A stretch of DNA of 13,563 nt, taken from positions 1 to 13,563 of the forward strand of contig DAONVO010000061.1 of NCBI GenBank assembly GCA_035412805.1. Direction: 5' to 3'. Numbering within the stretch: position 1 is the first letter of the stretch; every line of letters starts with the position of its first letter. Source of the stretch: DTU018 sp029550685 (GTDB lineage: Bacteria > Bacillota > Syntrophomonadia > Syntrophomonadales > Syntrophomonadaceae). Below are positions 1 to 6,841 of this stretch, in pieces. A model generated the notes under the pieces. That model did no database searches and was not told where the DNA came from. It saw nothing but the letters and a program-made list of their open reading frames with translations. Both the position numbers and the translations under genes were made by a program.

Positions 1-121
1 TCAAACGTCTAACCGCTAAAAGACTTCTTTGACAGTCTGGAACTACATATGTCGTCATTAATTCCATAGGAACTACTCTTTCGGAAATTAATTGACCAAA
101 CGGCTGGATAATAGTAAATTT

Positions 122-151
122 TTGTTGAGGAATATTCCAGATTTGTACAAT
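122..151 (+). promoter_or_regulatory. candidate promoter of the HD-GYP gene
   Basis: TTGTTG (122-127) and TACAAT (146-151) are spaced 18 bases apart about 80 bases before the start codon. The -10 matches five of six consensus positions; the -35 is moderate. A perfect 10-base palindrome, GGAATATTCC (129-138), lies in the spacer and could be an operator, but a short AT-rich palindrome can occur by chance. Confidence 0.3.
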
Positions 152-229
152 ATGCAATTTCAAATCAGGTTGGGAAACAGCTGGCCTGGTGAGGAAGACA
201 GCCAAGAAAACATGCTTTAAGGTGATGCA

Positions 230-1444
230 ATGAACGTAATAGGTAGTTTCTTAAGCCTTTCCCGCAGCCTGGACTTTTCGCATCAGGGGATGATGCGTCA
301 CCACCGCCGCACAGCACTAATTGCTGCTAAACTTGGCGTGGCCGCTGGAATGGAAACTAACGAACTCCTGCAGTTGTTGCAAGCAGTGCTTATACATGAT
401 ATAGGAGTAATCAGTTGGCAGGAAAAAATAGAGCTGCAGCATTTAGATGTTCAATCTCCCTGGGAGCACTGTCTCCGGGGCGAGAACCTGCTGAGGGAAA
501 ACCGGTCCTTAAACCACCTGGCTGGTATTATAGCCACTCATCATGACCGCTGGTCCGGAAATAATCCATCTGGTTTAAAGGGTGCTCATATCCCCCTGCA
601 TAGTCGTATCATACACCTGGCTGATCGCTTGGATATTATGATTGCGGATGAAGGTAACATACTGGATCAGAAAGAGTTTATAATGCGAACCCTGCATCGC
701 TTGAAGGGACATTTCTTTGACCCTGACCTGGTAGATTTGCTAAATGACCTGGCCAAGCACGATAGTTTCTGGTTTGACTTGGCTTCACCATGGGAAGCCT
801 ATTTGCTGGAGACTATAGCTCCTGTTTCCCGCATACCAATGCAACTGGAATACTTGGCCGATATAGCTCGCTTGTTCGCCCGGGTGGTTGACGCCAAAAG
901 TACATTTACTTACCGGCATTCCAGGGGAGTAGCTTGGCTGGCTCGCTTTATAGGAGAACAGGTAGGATTATCTTTTGCAGAAGCACAACAGTTGGAAATT
1001 GCTGGATTGCTTCATGATCTGGGCAAGCTGTCCGTACCGACAGAAATCCTGGAAAAACCTGGGCCGCTGAGTTCTTCAGAGTTTAATGCTATTAAACAGC
1101 ACCCCTACTATACTTATTGGCTGCTCAAGCCTCTAACCCAAACCTTCCCTTTGGCTGAATGGGCAGCCTATCATCATGAACGCTCTGATGGCTCTGGTTA
1201 TCCTTTCGGAAAATGCAGTGCTGAGCTCGAAATTCAGTCCCGTATAGTAATCGTGGCTGATATTTTTACAGCATTGCATGAGGACAGGCCTTACCGGCCT
1301 GGCATGAGTTGGGATCATATATCCGCGGAATTAAACAAGATGGTCCAGGAGAGAGAGCTGGACAACCACTTGGTGACAAGCTTGTTAGATAATAGGAGTC
1401 TGGTGGACCAGGCATGGGACTCCCTGACTGAGGCTGAACGGTAA
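230..1444 (+). CDS. tandem HD / HD-GYP domain phosphodiesterase
   Basis: A cytoplasmic 404-residue protein with two HD-type metal-dependent phosphohydrolase domains and no visible membrane or sensor domain. The C-terminal half (about 205-385) is a full HD-GYP domain: H230, the H262-D263 pair followed by LGK, H291, the paired H315-H316, and DGSGYP at 320-325. This family hydrolyses cyclic di-GMP or related cyclic dinucleotides. The N-terminal half (about 20-145) is a second HD domain with H24/H25, H56-D57, H104-H105 and a later HLADRLD segment, but no GYP motif. It could bind metal, yet may be regulatory or act on another nucleotide. The start is supported by AAGGTGAT (219-226) three bases before the ATG. 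It appears monocistronic: the next reading frame converges from the other strand. Family assignment is firm; substrate and signal are not visible. Confidence 0.9.
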   Translation: MNVIGSFLSLSRSLDFSHQGMMRHHRRTALIAAKLGVAAGMETNELLQLLQAVLIHDIGVISWQEKIELQHLDVQSPWEHCLRGENLLRENRSLNHLAGIIATHHDRWSGNNPSGLKGAHIPLHSRIIHLADRLDIMIADEGNILDQKEFIMRTLHRLKGHFFDPDLVDLLNDLAKHDSFWFDLASPWEAYLLETIAPVSRIPMQLEYLADIARLFARVVDAKSTFTYRHSRGVAWLARFIGEQVGLSFAEAQQLEIAGLLHDLGKLSVPTEILEKPGPLSSSEFNAIKQHPYYTYWLLKPLTQTFPLAEWAAYHHERSDGSGYPFGKCSAELEIQSRIVIVADIFTALHEDRPYRPGMSWDHISAELNKMVQERELDNHLVTSLLDNRSLVDQAWDSLTEAER

Positions 1445-1450
1445 CTAATT

Positions 1451-1559
1451 CTAAGCATATTCGATATCACGGTATCCTCGAGTTGCCAAATAGAGAATTA
1501 TATTAGCAATGAGCAAGGTGATTAGACCGGCAGCACCAGTGAGACCAATGGTCAAATCA
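1451..1559 (-). CDS. C-terminal fragment of a membrane protein, cut by the assembly gap
   Basis: Reading leftward out of the N-run gives about 35 residues ending at TAG (1451-1453). They begin DLTIGLTGAAG, continue with a hydrophobic stretch (LITLLIANIILYL) that would make one transmembrane helix, and end in a short charged tail, ATRGYRDIEYA. The rest of the gene is inside the gap. An apparent ATG at 1675 beyond the gap has no Shine-Dalgarno site and lies about where transcription would begin from the promoter at 1682-1690, so it is probably not the real start. The fragment is too short to name a family. It converges on the HD-GYP gene with only six bases between the stop codons. Confidence 0.5.
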
Positions 1560-1659
1560 NNNNNNNNNNNNNNNNNNNNNNNNNNNNNNNNNNNNNNNNN
1601 NNNNNNNNNNNNNNNNNNNNNNNNNNNNNNNNNNNNNNNNNNNNNNNNNNNNNNNNNNN
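1560..1659. other. assembly gap (100 N)
   Basis: Exactly 100 undetermined bases, the conventional size for a gap of unknown length between joined contigs. The true distance between the flanks, and whether reading frames on the two sides belong together, cannot be taken from this sequence. Confidence 0.97.
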
Positions 1660-1681
1660 TGGTGACTGATATCATAGTTGG

Positions 1682-1690
1682 ATTATAGCA
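1682..1690 (-). promoter_or_regulatory. extended -10 promoter reading into the gap
   Basis: On the minus strand the bases read TGCTATAAT, a perfect extended -10 element. A TGACCT sequence 19 bases upstream is a weak -35, which extended -10 promoters tolerate. Transcription would start near 1675 and run left into the gap, towards the membrane protein fragment. This suggests that the gene starts inside the gap and is short. Confidence 0.45.
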
Positions 1691-1761
1691 TAGTATTGGT
1701 TTAATAAGGTCAGGTTGACTCTTCCTTATATTGTCATCGACCTAAAGGACTACTTTACTTG

Positions 1762-1784
1762 GCAGGATATAGGTGTTATCCTGC
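1762..1784 (+). other. 8-bp perfect hairpin upstream of the NRDE gene
   Basis: GCAGGATA (1762-1769) pairs exactly with TATCCTGC (1777-1784) around a seven-base loop. It lies about 40 bases before the start codon and has no T-run after it, so it is not a standard terminator. It could be a leader RNA structure or a protein-binding palindrome. No clear promoter was found between the gap and the gene; TTGACT at 1715-1720 has no good -10 at the right distance. Confidence 0.45.
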
Positions 1785-1824
1785 AGTTAAACTATGCTGA
1801 CTTGCATATTAATATGGAGGCAAA

Positions 1825-2601
1825 ATGTGTCTAATATTATTTGCTTATGATTACCATCCTAAGTATAAATTAGTGTTAGCTTCCAACCGGGATGAGTTTT
1901 ATAATCGGCCCACTTTACCGGCTGGCTTTTGGCAGGACCATCCCTATATTTTAGCCGGGCGGGATTTAAAAGAAGGCGGCACCTGGATGGGCATCACCAC
2001 CAGCGGGCGTTTTGCTGCTTTGACCAACTACCGGGACCCCTCCCGCAACAAAAAGGACGCTCCCTCCCGGGGACGACTGGTGTCTAACTACCTGACAGGC
2101 AGCATGACTCCTTCCTCATATATTGAACAGATTCCAGACCGGGGCGAGTCCTATAATGGCTTTAACCTATTGGTTGGTGACTGTACTTCACTGTACTACT
2201 ATTCAAACCGGGAACAACTTTTGAGGAAAATTACAGCTGGAATCTATGGCTTGAGCAATGCCTTGCTGGACGATCCCTGGCCCAAAGTAATCAAGGGAAA
2301 ACAGGAACTGCAGGCGGCTCTCCAAAATGAAGAGGTGGATGCACAACAGTTATTTGCTATTATGGCTAATCAGGAGCAGCCGGATGACCGGGATTTGCCC
2401 CATACTGGAGTAAGCCTGGAAATGGAACGAAAACTGGCTCCGGCTTTTGTCACCATGCCTGGTTATGGCACCAAAACCTCCACGGTCATATTAATCGATC
2501 ACTGCCAGAAGGTTAGCTTTTGGGAAAGGACCTTTCCTGAGGAAAGGCCTGATGTTTGGAAGGAAGTATATTATGAGTGCCAACTTCAAACGTCCTGCTG
2601 A
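1825..2601 (+). CDS. NRDE family protein (TANGO2 homologue)
   Basis: A 258-residue soluble protein of the NRDE/TANGO2 family. It begins Met-Cys, then shows the name-giving NRDE at 21-24 followed by FYNRPT, and AGRDLKEGGTWMG at 45-56. Further conserved segments are ALTNYRDP (65-72), SRGRLVSNYL, YNGFNLLVGD (110-119) and YGLSNALLDDPWPKV (141-155). All the family blocks are present and the length is normal. The fold resembles N-terminal-nucleophile hydrolases and the invariant Cys2 would sit at the nucleophile position, but the biochemical role of bacterial members is unsettled; links to acyl-CoA or heme handling come from eukaryotic work. GGAGG (1816-1820) lies four bases before the ATG. The zinc-ribbon protein gene follows after 28 bases, so the two are probably co-transcribed. 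Confidence 0.9.
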   Translation: MCLILFAYDYHPKYKLVLASNRDEFYNRPTLPAGFWQDHPYILAGRDLKEGGTWMGITTSGRFAALTNYRDPSRNKKDAPSRGRLVSNYLTGSMTPSSYIEQIPDRGESYNGFNLLVGDCTSLYYYSNREQLLRKITAGIYGLSNALLDDPWPKVIKGKQELQAALQNEEVDAQQLFAIMANQEQPDDRDLPHTGVSLEMERKLAPAFVTMPGYGTKTSTVILIDHCQKVSFWERTFPEERPDVWKEVYYECQLQTSC

Positions 2602-2629
2602 CAAATTGAAAACCAAGGAGAAGCAATGA

Positions 2630-3040
2630 ATGGGTAATTTCCAGGAAAAACTGGCACGTTTCATGCGGGGCAGGTATGGTGTGGATCAGCTGTATTATGC
2701 TTTGATTGCCTTGGCTTTTGCTTTGCTGTTCGTCAATTTGTTTCTTCACTCTCCCTTTGTGGAGATATTGATGTGGATAATAATAGTCTGGACTATCTAC
2801 CGGGCTTTTTCCCGCAATACCTATCGCCGGCAAAGGGAAAACCAGAGATTTCTTAAACTTTGGAACCCCCTCAGAAAGCAAGGTTCCCTGACCATGCGCA
2901 GGATAAGGGAGATAAATACCCACCGTTATCGCCGCTGCCCTTATTGTCAAAAGATACTTCGTTTGCCGCGCCGGAGAGGAACTCATGGTGTTACTTGCCC
3001 GGCCTGCCACCAGGAGTTCAAAGTTCACATTCCCTGGTAG
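2630..3040 (+). CDS. small membrane protein with C-terminal zinc ribbon
   Basis: A 136-residue protein with two hydrophobic segments (about 21-39 and 42-58), a basic arginine-rich stretch (61-102), and a C-terminal zinc ribbon with C103-P-Y-C106 and C123-P-A-C126. The short N-terminus and positive charges after the second helix suggest both ends face the cytoplasm, which puts the zinc ribbon inside the cell. Such ribbons bind nucleic acid or protein; no enzymatic motif is present, and I do not recognise a named family. The start is the ATG at 2630: AAGGAG (2615-2620) lies nine bases before it, and an ATG four bases earlier meets a stop after three codons. It lies between the NRDE gene and the AlkD gene on the same strand. 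Confidence 0.8.
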   Translation: MGNFQEKLARFMRGRYGVDQLYYALIALAFALLFVNLFLHSPFVEILMWIIIVWTIYRAFSRNTYRRQRENQRFLKLWNPLRKQGSLTMRRIREINTHRYRRCPYCQKILRLPRRRGTHGVTCPACHQEFKVHIPW

Positions 3041-3100
3041 CCTGCACCAGTTCCGGTTAGTTGCGCTGCATTTCTTTGGTACTCATTTAGACAGGAAAAA

Positions 3101-3107
3101 GGGAGGT
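3101..3107 (+). promoter_or_regulatory. Shine-Dalgarno site fixing the TTG start of the alkD-like gene
   Basis: GGGAGGT lies six bases before TTG (3114-3116). The open frame extends back to 2985 into the zinc-ribbon gene, but an ATG start there would add 43 residues unlike the family, while the TTG start gives the normal length and family numbering. Confidence 0.75.
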
Positions 3108-3113
3108 AAGGTT

Positions 3114-3764
3114 TTGCACGAATTGATTGAAACGCTGAATGCCAACCGCAATCCACAACTAGCGGAGGGCATGGCTGCTTATATGAAGAACCAGTTTCCT
3201 TTCCTGGGGATACCTAAGCCGGTGCGCACAAAGCTGCAGAAAGATTTTATAAAGCGGGCCAAAAAACAAGGCCGGATAGAATGGCAGGATGTATATGCTC
3301 TATGGGACCTGCCGGAAAGAGAATACCAGTACGTGGCCCTTGATTACCTGGTAGAACTTAAAGAATACCTGCAGCCCGTCGATATATACCACCTCCAGAC
3401 CTTGATCCTTATGAAATCCTGGTGGGACACGGTGGACAAACTGGCTTCCATACCGGTGGGAACCCTGTGCCTGAAACACCCTGAACTGGTAAAGGATTGT
3501 GTGGTGGCCTGGGCCAACAGCGATAATATATGGCTGGCTAGAACCGCTATACTCTACCAGCTTAAATATAAGAACAAAACCGATACTCGTATCCTGGCAG
3601 AGATTATCGAGAAAAACAGCGGTAGCAAGGAGTTTTTCATCAATAAAGCCATAGGCTGGATTTTGCGGGAATACTCCAAAACCGATAAGGAATGGGTACG
3701 GGAATTTTTAGATACTCACACCCTGGCACCTTTAAGTGTACGGGAAGCTTCTAAGTACCTATGA
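3114..3764 (+). CDS. alkD: DNA alkylation repair protein, AlkD-type DNA glycosylase
   Basis: A 216-residue, all-helical HEAT-like repeat protein of the AlkC/AlkD superfamily, which removes N3- and N7-alkylated purines from DNA without flipping the base. Counting from the TTG start, W104, D108, R143 and W182 fall exactly five positions before the known Bacillus cereus AlkD active-site residues W109, D113, R148 and W187. The conserved blocks are SWWDTVDKLA (102-111), NIWLARTAILYQL (138-150) and FFINKAIGWILREYSK (174-189). The constant offset supports both the assignment and the chosen start. It follows the zinc-ribbon gene after 73 bases with no terminator seen, so it may share that transcript. 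The fit to the family is complete and nothing is missing. Confidence 0.92.
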   Translation: MHELIETLNANRNPQLAEGMAAYMKNQFPFLGIPKPVRTKLQKDFIKRAKKQGRIEWQDVYALWDLPEREYQYVALDYLVELKEYLQPVDIYHLQTLILMKSWWDTVDKLASIPVGTLCLKHPELVKDCVVAWANSDNIWLARTAILYQLKYKNKTDTRILAEIIEKNSGSKEFFINKAIGWILREYSKTDKEWVREFLDTHTLAPLSVREASKYL

Positions 3765-3808
3765 AAACGGGTTCTGACTGTTAGGCCACGATATTAATGA
3801 AAATATGG

Positions 3809-3845
3809 GTTGCAGGGGGCGACGACTCTGTAGCCCTGCTAATAC
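3809..3845. repeat. imperfect direct repeat, copy 1
   Basis: This 37-base unit begins GTTGCAGG and ends GCTAATAC. Copy 2, 122 bases downstream, has the same two 8-base ends around a diverged middle of similar length. It belongs to the gene-free, repeat-rich stretch between the alkD-like gene and the nuclease gene. Confidence 0.45.
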
Positions 3846-3930
3846 TGTTCAAACGTAGGCCATCTTTCTTGTCATTACAGGAGCTCTTAGTTGCCAGTAG
3901 GTTACCCTTCGCACCGAAGTAAGCCGATGT

Positions 3931-3968
3931 GTTGCAGGCGAGGAGTCCCGGAGCGAACTGGCTAATAC
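3931..3968. repeat. imperfect direct repeat, copy 2
   Basis: This 38-base unit has the same GTTGCAGG and GCTAATAC ends as copy 1 with a different, GC-richer middle. TGCAGG (3933-3938) and CCTGCA (3970-3975) could also pair across it. The pattern suggests remnants of a structured mobile or REP-like element rather than coding sequence. Confidence 0.45.
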
Positions 3969-4019
3969 CCCTGCATCCCGGCAAACATTCCTGCCGAGCC
4001 GTGGTTAGCGTAAACCGGC

Positions 4020-4057
4020 ATAGGGATTGCTTCGTCGCTGCGCTCCTCGCAATGACA
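4020..4057 (-). repeat. GC-rich dispersed repeat of the CATTGCGAGGAGCG type
   Basis: On the minus strand this reads TGTCATTGCGAGGAGCGCAG, then CGACGAAGCAATCCCTA. ATTGC/GCAAT ends (4026-4030 and 4049-4053) are inverted. From memory, this sequence is a common intergenic repeat in many bacteria, and its frames give typical spurious peptides such as VIARSAATKQS and DCFVAALLAMT, both of which occur here. The two open frames across 3781-4153 are therefore rejected as genes. The surrounding 3765-4155 region holds no convincing gene; 4115-4132 (GGTTTT/AAAACC) is a small hairpin just before the nuclease gene. Confidence 0.7.
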
Positions 4058-4155
4058 CATAAGAAGGCTTCGGGTTTGTTGAGCATTTTCACAGCAATGA
4101 TACGAAAGACAACAGGTTTTAGTAAGAAAACCTTACCAATGAGACGAGGTTAGAT

Positions 4156-4851
4156 ATGAGGAATTTGTTATACCTGAAACGCAATCATCTATATAGTCTG
4201 CTGCTGGCTTGTTTGCTGGTTTCTTTATTGGCCAGTGGATGTGGGTCCGGCAGTAATGATTCTAACACCGCCCGGGTGGTTCGAGTTGTGGATGGAGATA
4301 CTATAGAAGTAAGCCTCAACGGAACTACCGAAAAAGTACGTTTGATAGGAGTGGATACGCCGGAGACGGTCCATCCCACCATAGGAGTTGAACCTTACGG
4401 AAAAGAGGCCAGCAACTTTACCAAGGAGAAGCTAACTGATCAAACCGTAAAACTGGAGTTCGATGTGGAAGAACGGGATCGATATGGGAGGCTGCTGGCT
4501 TATGTGTGGTTGGATGAAGAGCTGTTTAATGAAGTACTGCTGAAGGAAGGCTATGCCCAGCTGGCTACCTATCCCCCCAATGTTAAATATGTAGAACGTT
4601 TTAAAGCGGCTCAAAAGGAAGCCCGTGAGGCAGGGCGGGGGTTATGGGGATATGTTGAAGAACCCCAGGATGAACCGAAGGATACGGACTGTGTTTCTGC
4701 CAAGTACATGGGCAATGCCAATTCCAAGAAATTTCACTACCCGGACTGTCCATCCGGAAAAAGGACCAAACCATCTAATCAGGTATGGTTTGCCTCCAAA
4801 CAGGAAGCTCTAGATGCGGGATATGAGCCGTGCGGTTCCTGTAATCCCTAA
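4156..4851 (+). CDS. lipoprotein thermonuclease (SNase family) with C-terminal metal-binding module
   Basis: A 231-residue exported nuclease. The N-terminus has a basic start, a hydrophobic core (about 11-26) and a lipobox ASGC, so C29 should be lipidated and the enzyme anchored outside the membrane. The staphylococcal nuclease domain spans about 38-167 and keeps the key residues: D46 (VVDGDT), R62, D67 and E70 (RLIGVDTPET), and R112 in DRYGR. It would cleave DNA or RNA with calcium. After a short acidic linker comes a second module (about 179-231) with C179, H194, YPDC (C198) and a final C226-G-S-C229. It resembles the Ada-like metal-binding tail found on some Firmicute nucleases, and may bind zinc or help hold nucleic acid. 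GAGG (4146-4149) precedes the ATG by six bases. It stands alone, converging on etfA. Confidence 0.9.
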   Translation: MRNLLYLKRNHLYSLLLACLLVSLLASGCGSGSNDSNTARVVRVVDGDTIEVSLNGTTEKVRLIGVDTPETVHPTIGVEPYGKEASNFTKEKLTDQTVKLEFDVEERDRYGRLLAYVWLDEELFNEVLLKEGYAQLATYPPNVKYVERFKAAQKEAREAGRGLWGYVEEPQDEPKDTDCVSAKYMGNANSKKFHYPDCPSGKRTKPSNQVWFASKQEALDAGYEPCGSCNP

Positions 4852-4881
4852 TATTAATACCCCTTTCTCTGACCGGGTGCT

Positions 4882-5850
4882 CTAAATTTCTTCGCGGCGT
4901 TTTTCGGCCTCCTGGATAAATGCCGGAATGAACTTTTCCAGGTCCTCCACTACACAGATATCTGAATACCTGAAAATAACCGCTTCCGGATCACGATTAA
5001 TAGCTACCACTGTTTTCGAGTCTTTCATCCCCACAATGTGCTGGGGGGAGCCGGATATACCACAGGCTACATATAGCAGGGGGGCAACCTTTTTCCCAGT
5101 AAGGCCTACTTGTGCACTATACTCCAGCCATCCATTATCACACACTACCCTTGATCCGGCAATGGCCGACCTGTTGAAGCAAGCAGCCATAGAGCGCAGC
5201 AATTGAAGGTTTTCAGCTTTGCCGATACCTTTACCGGCGGCTATAATTACCTCGGCGTCTTCCAGCTCAGTATTGGACTGGTCCGGTATGTTAAACTGCA
5301 GGTTTGACGTAAATTGGGGACAGAAGTCCATATCAATAACGTTAATCACGCCTGGTTCTGCGAACTGGTCATGGGGAGGAAATGCCCCAGGGGCTACTGT
5401 TATAACCAGTGGAGGCTTCCCCCCTCTGTAAAGCAAATCCAGTTTGCCATGAAATCCGCTCCGGCGATAAGCTATGTTTCCTTCGAAGAATTCTATGCCG
5501 CATACCGAGGTTATACAGCATCCATCCATCTGTGCTGCGACTCGGGGGGCATAATCGGCTCCTGTTGAGGTATGGGCGATGATGATAATATCAGGCCTTA
5601 TCTGCTCAGCAGCTATAAGGGCGGCTCTTTCCCATCCTTCGCAAGTGTACTGGGCCAGGCCAGGGCTGTTTATAACCAGCAGATCTGCTCCGCTAACTGC
5701 ACCGGGATCAGTAATAAAGCCCGGCAGAACTGTCGTTATCCTGGAATGATAGTAATCAGCCAGCTGGGCTGCGCAGGAAATCAGTTCATATGTGATGGGA
5801 AGTATGCGTCCGCCACTTTGTTCACACATTATCATTATTGAGTTACCCAT
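4882..5850 (-). CDS. etfA: electron transfer flavoprotein, alpha subunit
   Basis: A 322-residue subunit that holds FAD and pairs with EtfB to carry electrons between acyl-CoA dehydrogenases and a membrane or soluble acceptor. The N-terminal domain starts with the family pattern IMIMCEQSGGRILPITYEL. The C-terminal FAD domain is intact: GSR (R234), QVGLTGK (247-253), GISGSPQH (264-271), and VVAINRDPEA (281-290) with N285. There is no N-terminal ferredoxin-like extension. It lies 11 bases downstream of etfB, and AAAGGAG before its ATG overlaps the etfB end, so the two are translated from one message. Whether this ETF bifurcates electrons cannot be decided by eye. Confidence 0.95.
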   Translation of the reverse strand: MGNSIMIMCEQSGGRILPITYELISCAAQLADYYHSRITTVLPGFITDPGAVSGADLLVINSPGLAQYTCEGWERAALIAAEQIRPDIIIIAHTSTGADYAPRVAAQMDGCCITSVCGIEFFEGNIAYRRSGFHGKLDLLYRGGKPPLVITVAPGAFPPHDQFAEPGVINVIDMDFCPQFTSNLQFNIPDQSNTELEDAEVIIAAGKGIGKAENLQLLRSMAACFNRSAIAGSRVVCDNGWLEYSAQVGLTGKKVAPLLYVACGISGSPQHIVGMKDSKTVVAINRDPEAVIFRYSDICVVEDLEKFIPAFIQEAEKRREEI

Positions 5851-5861
5851 ACTGTTCTCCT

Positions 5862-6638
5862 TTATATAAGGGATTTTTCATGCAGCAGCTGCCAAAGCGC
5901 TGCTGCCTTTTCAGCCGTTGATCCTTCCAGTCTTATTCCAGCCCGCTCTGAAGCAGCTTCCTGAATACTTGCAACTGTTTCATATCTTCCCGCCGGAACA
6001 TTCATATCGTACCGGATCTCTTTAATCTCGGTGTTCTTAGCCCGCATAACATTTGAAAATGATGGGTACCGGGGCCGGTTGATTCCTGACTGGACTGCAA
6101 TCAGAGCCGGTAGAGCCAGGTCCAGGGAACACCTGTGGCCTGCTTCCAGCTCCCTTTCCACTCGAATGTATCCACCGGTTGCATGGACATCCAGTTTAAT
6201 CACCGAGGTAGCAGAGGGAATCCCCAGCCGGGCGGCGATCATCGGCCCGGTTTGGGCAGACATCGTGTCTTCAGACATAACCCCGGTTAAAATCAGGTCA
6301 TATTTCCTGTTACGGCAGAATTCAGCAATCAGCTGTGACTTAAGCGATGGGCTGACATACTCCATGCGGTCATAGTAAAGGTGAAATCCTTGATCCGCTC
6401 CCATCTCTATACATCTCTTAATGGCAGAAGTAACCCGCTGGGGACCAATGGACACAATATCTATTGATGTTTCCGGCATTATGTCCTTAATACGCAGAGC
6501 CTCTTCTACCGCATGCTCATCGTAACGGTTGATCCAGTAAGCTGTTTTATCGCCATATTCAGCCCAGGTTCTTTGCACATTCACCATGGGCCGGGATTCC
6601 TGATCAGGAACCTGTTTTATGCATACCAAGATTTTCAT
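5862..6638 (-). CDS. etfB: electron transfer flavoprotein, beta subunit
   Basis: A 258-residue subunit, first gene of the leftward etfBA pair. Family marks are MKILVCIKQVPD at the start, NRYDEHAVEEALRIK (37-51), LILTGVMSEDTMSAQTG (115-131), the beta-subunit signature VERELEAG (160-167), and INRPRYPS (186-193). The nucleotide-binding loop reads GVMSEDTMSAQTG instead of the common mitochondrial GKQAIDDD pattern, placing it away from the housekeeping mitochondrial-type group. The natural partner in this window is the acyl-CoA dehydrogenase of the divergent cluster. An AAAAGGATAG sequence serves as ribosome site. The promoter with an internal palindrome is described at 6746-6783. Confidence 0.95.
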   Translation of the reverse strand: MKILVCIKQVPDQESRPMVNVQRTWAEYGDKTAYWINRYDEHAVEEALRIKDIMPETSIDIVSIGPQRVTSAIKRCIEMGADQGFHLYYDRMEYVSPSLKSQLIAEFCRNRKYDLILTGVMSEDTMSAQTGPMIAARLGIPSATSVIKLDVHATGGYIRVERELEAGHRCSLDLALPALIAVQSGINRPRYPSFSNVMRAKNTEIKEIRYDMNVPAGRYETVASIQEAASERAGIRLEGSTAEKAAALWQLLHEKSLI

Positions 6639-6745
6639 GTCGTTCTATCCTTTTCCTTCAGCATTTGTCACCTGTAGGCAGCAGGTACGAAGTTGTTTTG
6701 AGCAACGACACTGTATTGCCAAGCCTATTTCCTGCGTATTATTGG

Positions 6746-6783
6746 ATTATAGTCAATATATTCCAGGCTGGAAAATTAGTCAA
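6746..6783 (-). promoter_or_regulatory. promoter of etfBA, possibly double
   Basis: On the minus strand TTGACT (6783-6778) and TATATT (6760-6755) are exactly 17 bases apart, each matching five of six consensus positions. A second -10, TATAAT (6751-6746), lies just downstream with TTTCCA 17 bases before it. Transcription would start near 6740-6750, leaving an untranslated leader of about 100 bases before etfB. Confidence 0.65.
6761..6773. promoter_or_regulatory. 13-bp palindromic operator candidate in the etfB promoter
   Basis: TTCCAG-G-CTGGAA is a perfect dyad with a single central base. It lies wholly within the spacer between the -35 and -10 of the etfB promoter, where a bound repressor would block polymerase. 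The TetR protein encoded in the divergent cluster is the obvious candidate ligand-responsive binder, but nothing in the sequence proves the pairing. Confidence 0.5.
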
Positions 6784-6784
6784 G

Positions 6785-6811
6785 AAAAAAACGGACATCC
6801 GTCCTTTTTTT
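6785..6811. other. symmetric A7/T7 hairpin between divergent promoters
   Basis: Seven A, then C, GGAC-ATCC-GTCC, then seven T. As RNA it would fold as an intrinsic terminator in either direction. It exactly fills the space between the -35 of the etfB promoter (ends 6783) and the -35 of the rightward promoter (starts 6813). For each promoter a T-run therefore sits right upstream of the -35, which could act as an UP element. It may instead insulate the two units from antisense read-through. Confidence 0.6.
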
Positions 6812-6812
6812 G

Positions 6813-6841
6813 TTGACATTATTACAGATATTAACTAATCT
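6813..6841 (+). promoter_or_regulatory. promoter of the phosphatase-ACAD-tetR-kinase cluster
   Basis: A perfect TTGACA (6813-6818) is followed after 17 bases by TAATCT (6836-6841), which keeps the important first, second and last positions of the -10. Start of transcription would be near 6848, leaving a very short leader that already contains the ribosome site AGGGGGAAG (6848-6856). Confidence 0.5.

Noticed and set aside
1451..1675. 74-residue continuous gene across the N-run
   Set aside because: The frame across 100 N is arbitrary and the ATG lacks a ribosome site and lies at the expected transcription start; only the part left of the gap is kept.
2513..3028. 171-residue open frame opposite the zinc-ribbon gene
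   Set aside because: Fully antisense to two well-supported genes, with no domain signature.
3933..3975. possible CRISPR or tRNA-like structure in the repeat region
   Set aside because: Only two diverged units with no regular spacer array, and no cloverleaf or T-loop sequence.
3781..4092. 103-residue open frame on the minus strand
   Set aside because: It runs through the dispersed repeat and contains the typical spurious peptide VIARSAATKQS; no ribosome site and no recognisable domain.
3929..4153. 74-residue open frame on the plus strand before the nuclease gene
   Set aside because: Other-strand reading of the same repeat (DCFVAALLAMT); no ribosome site.
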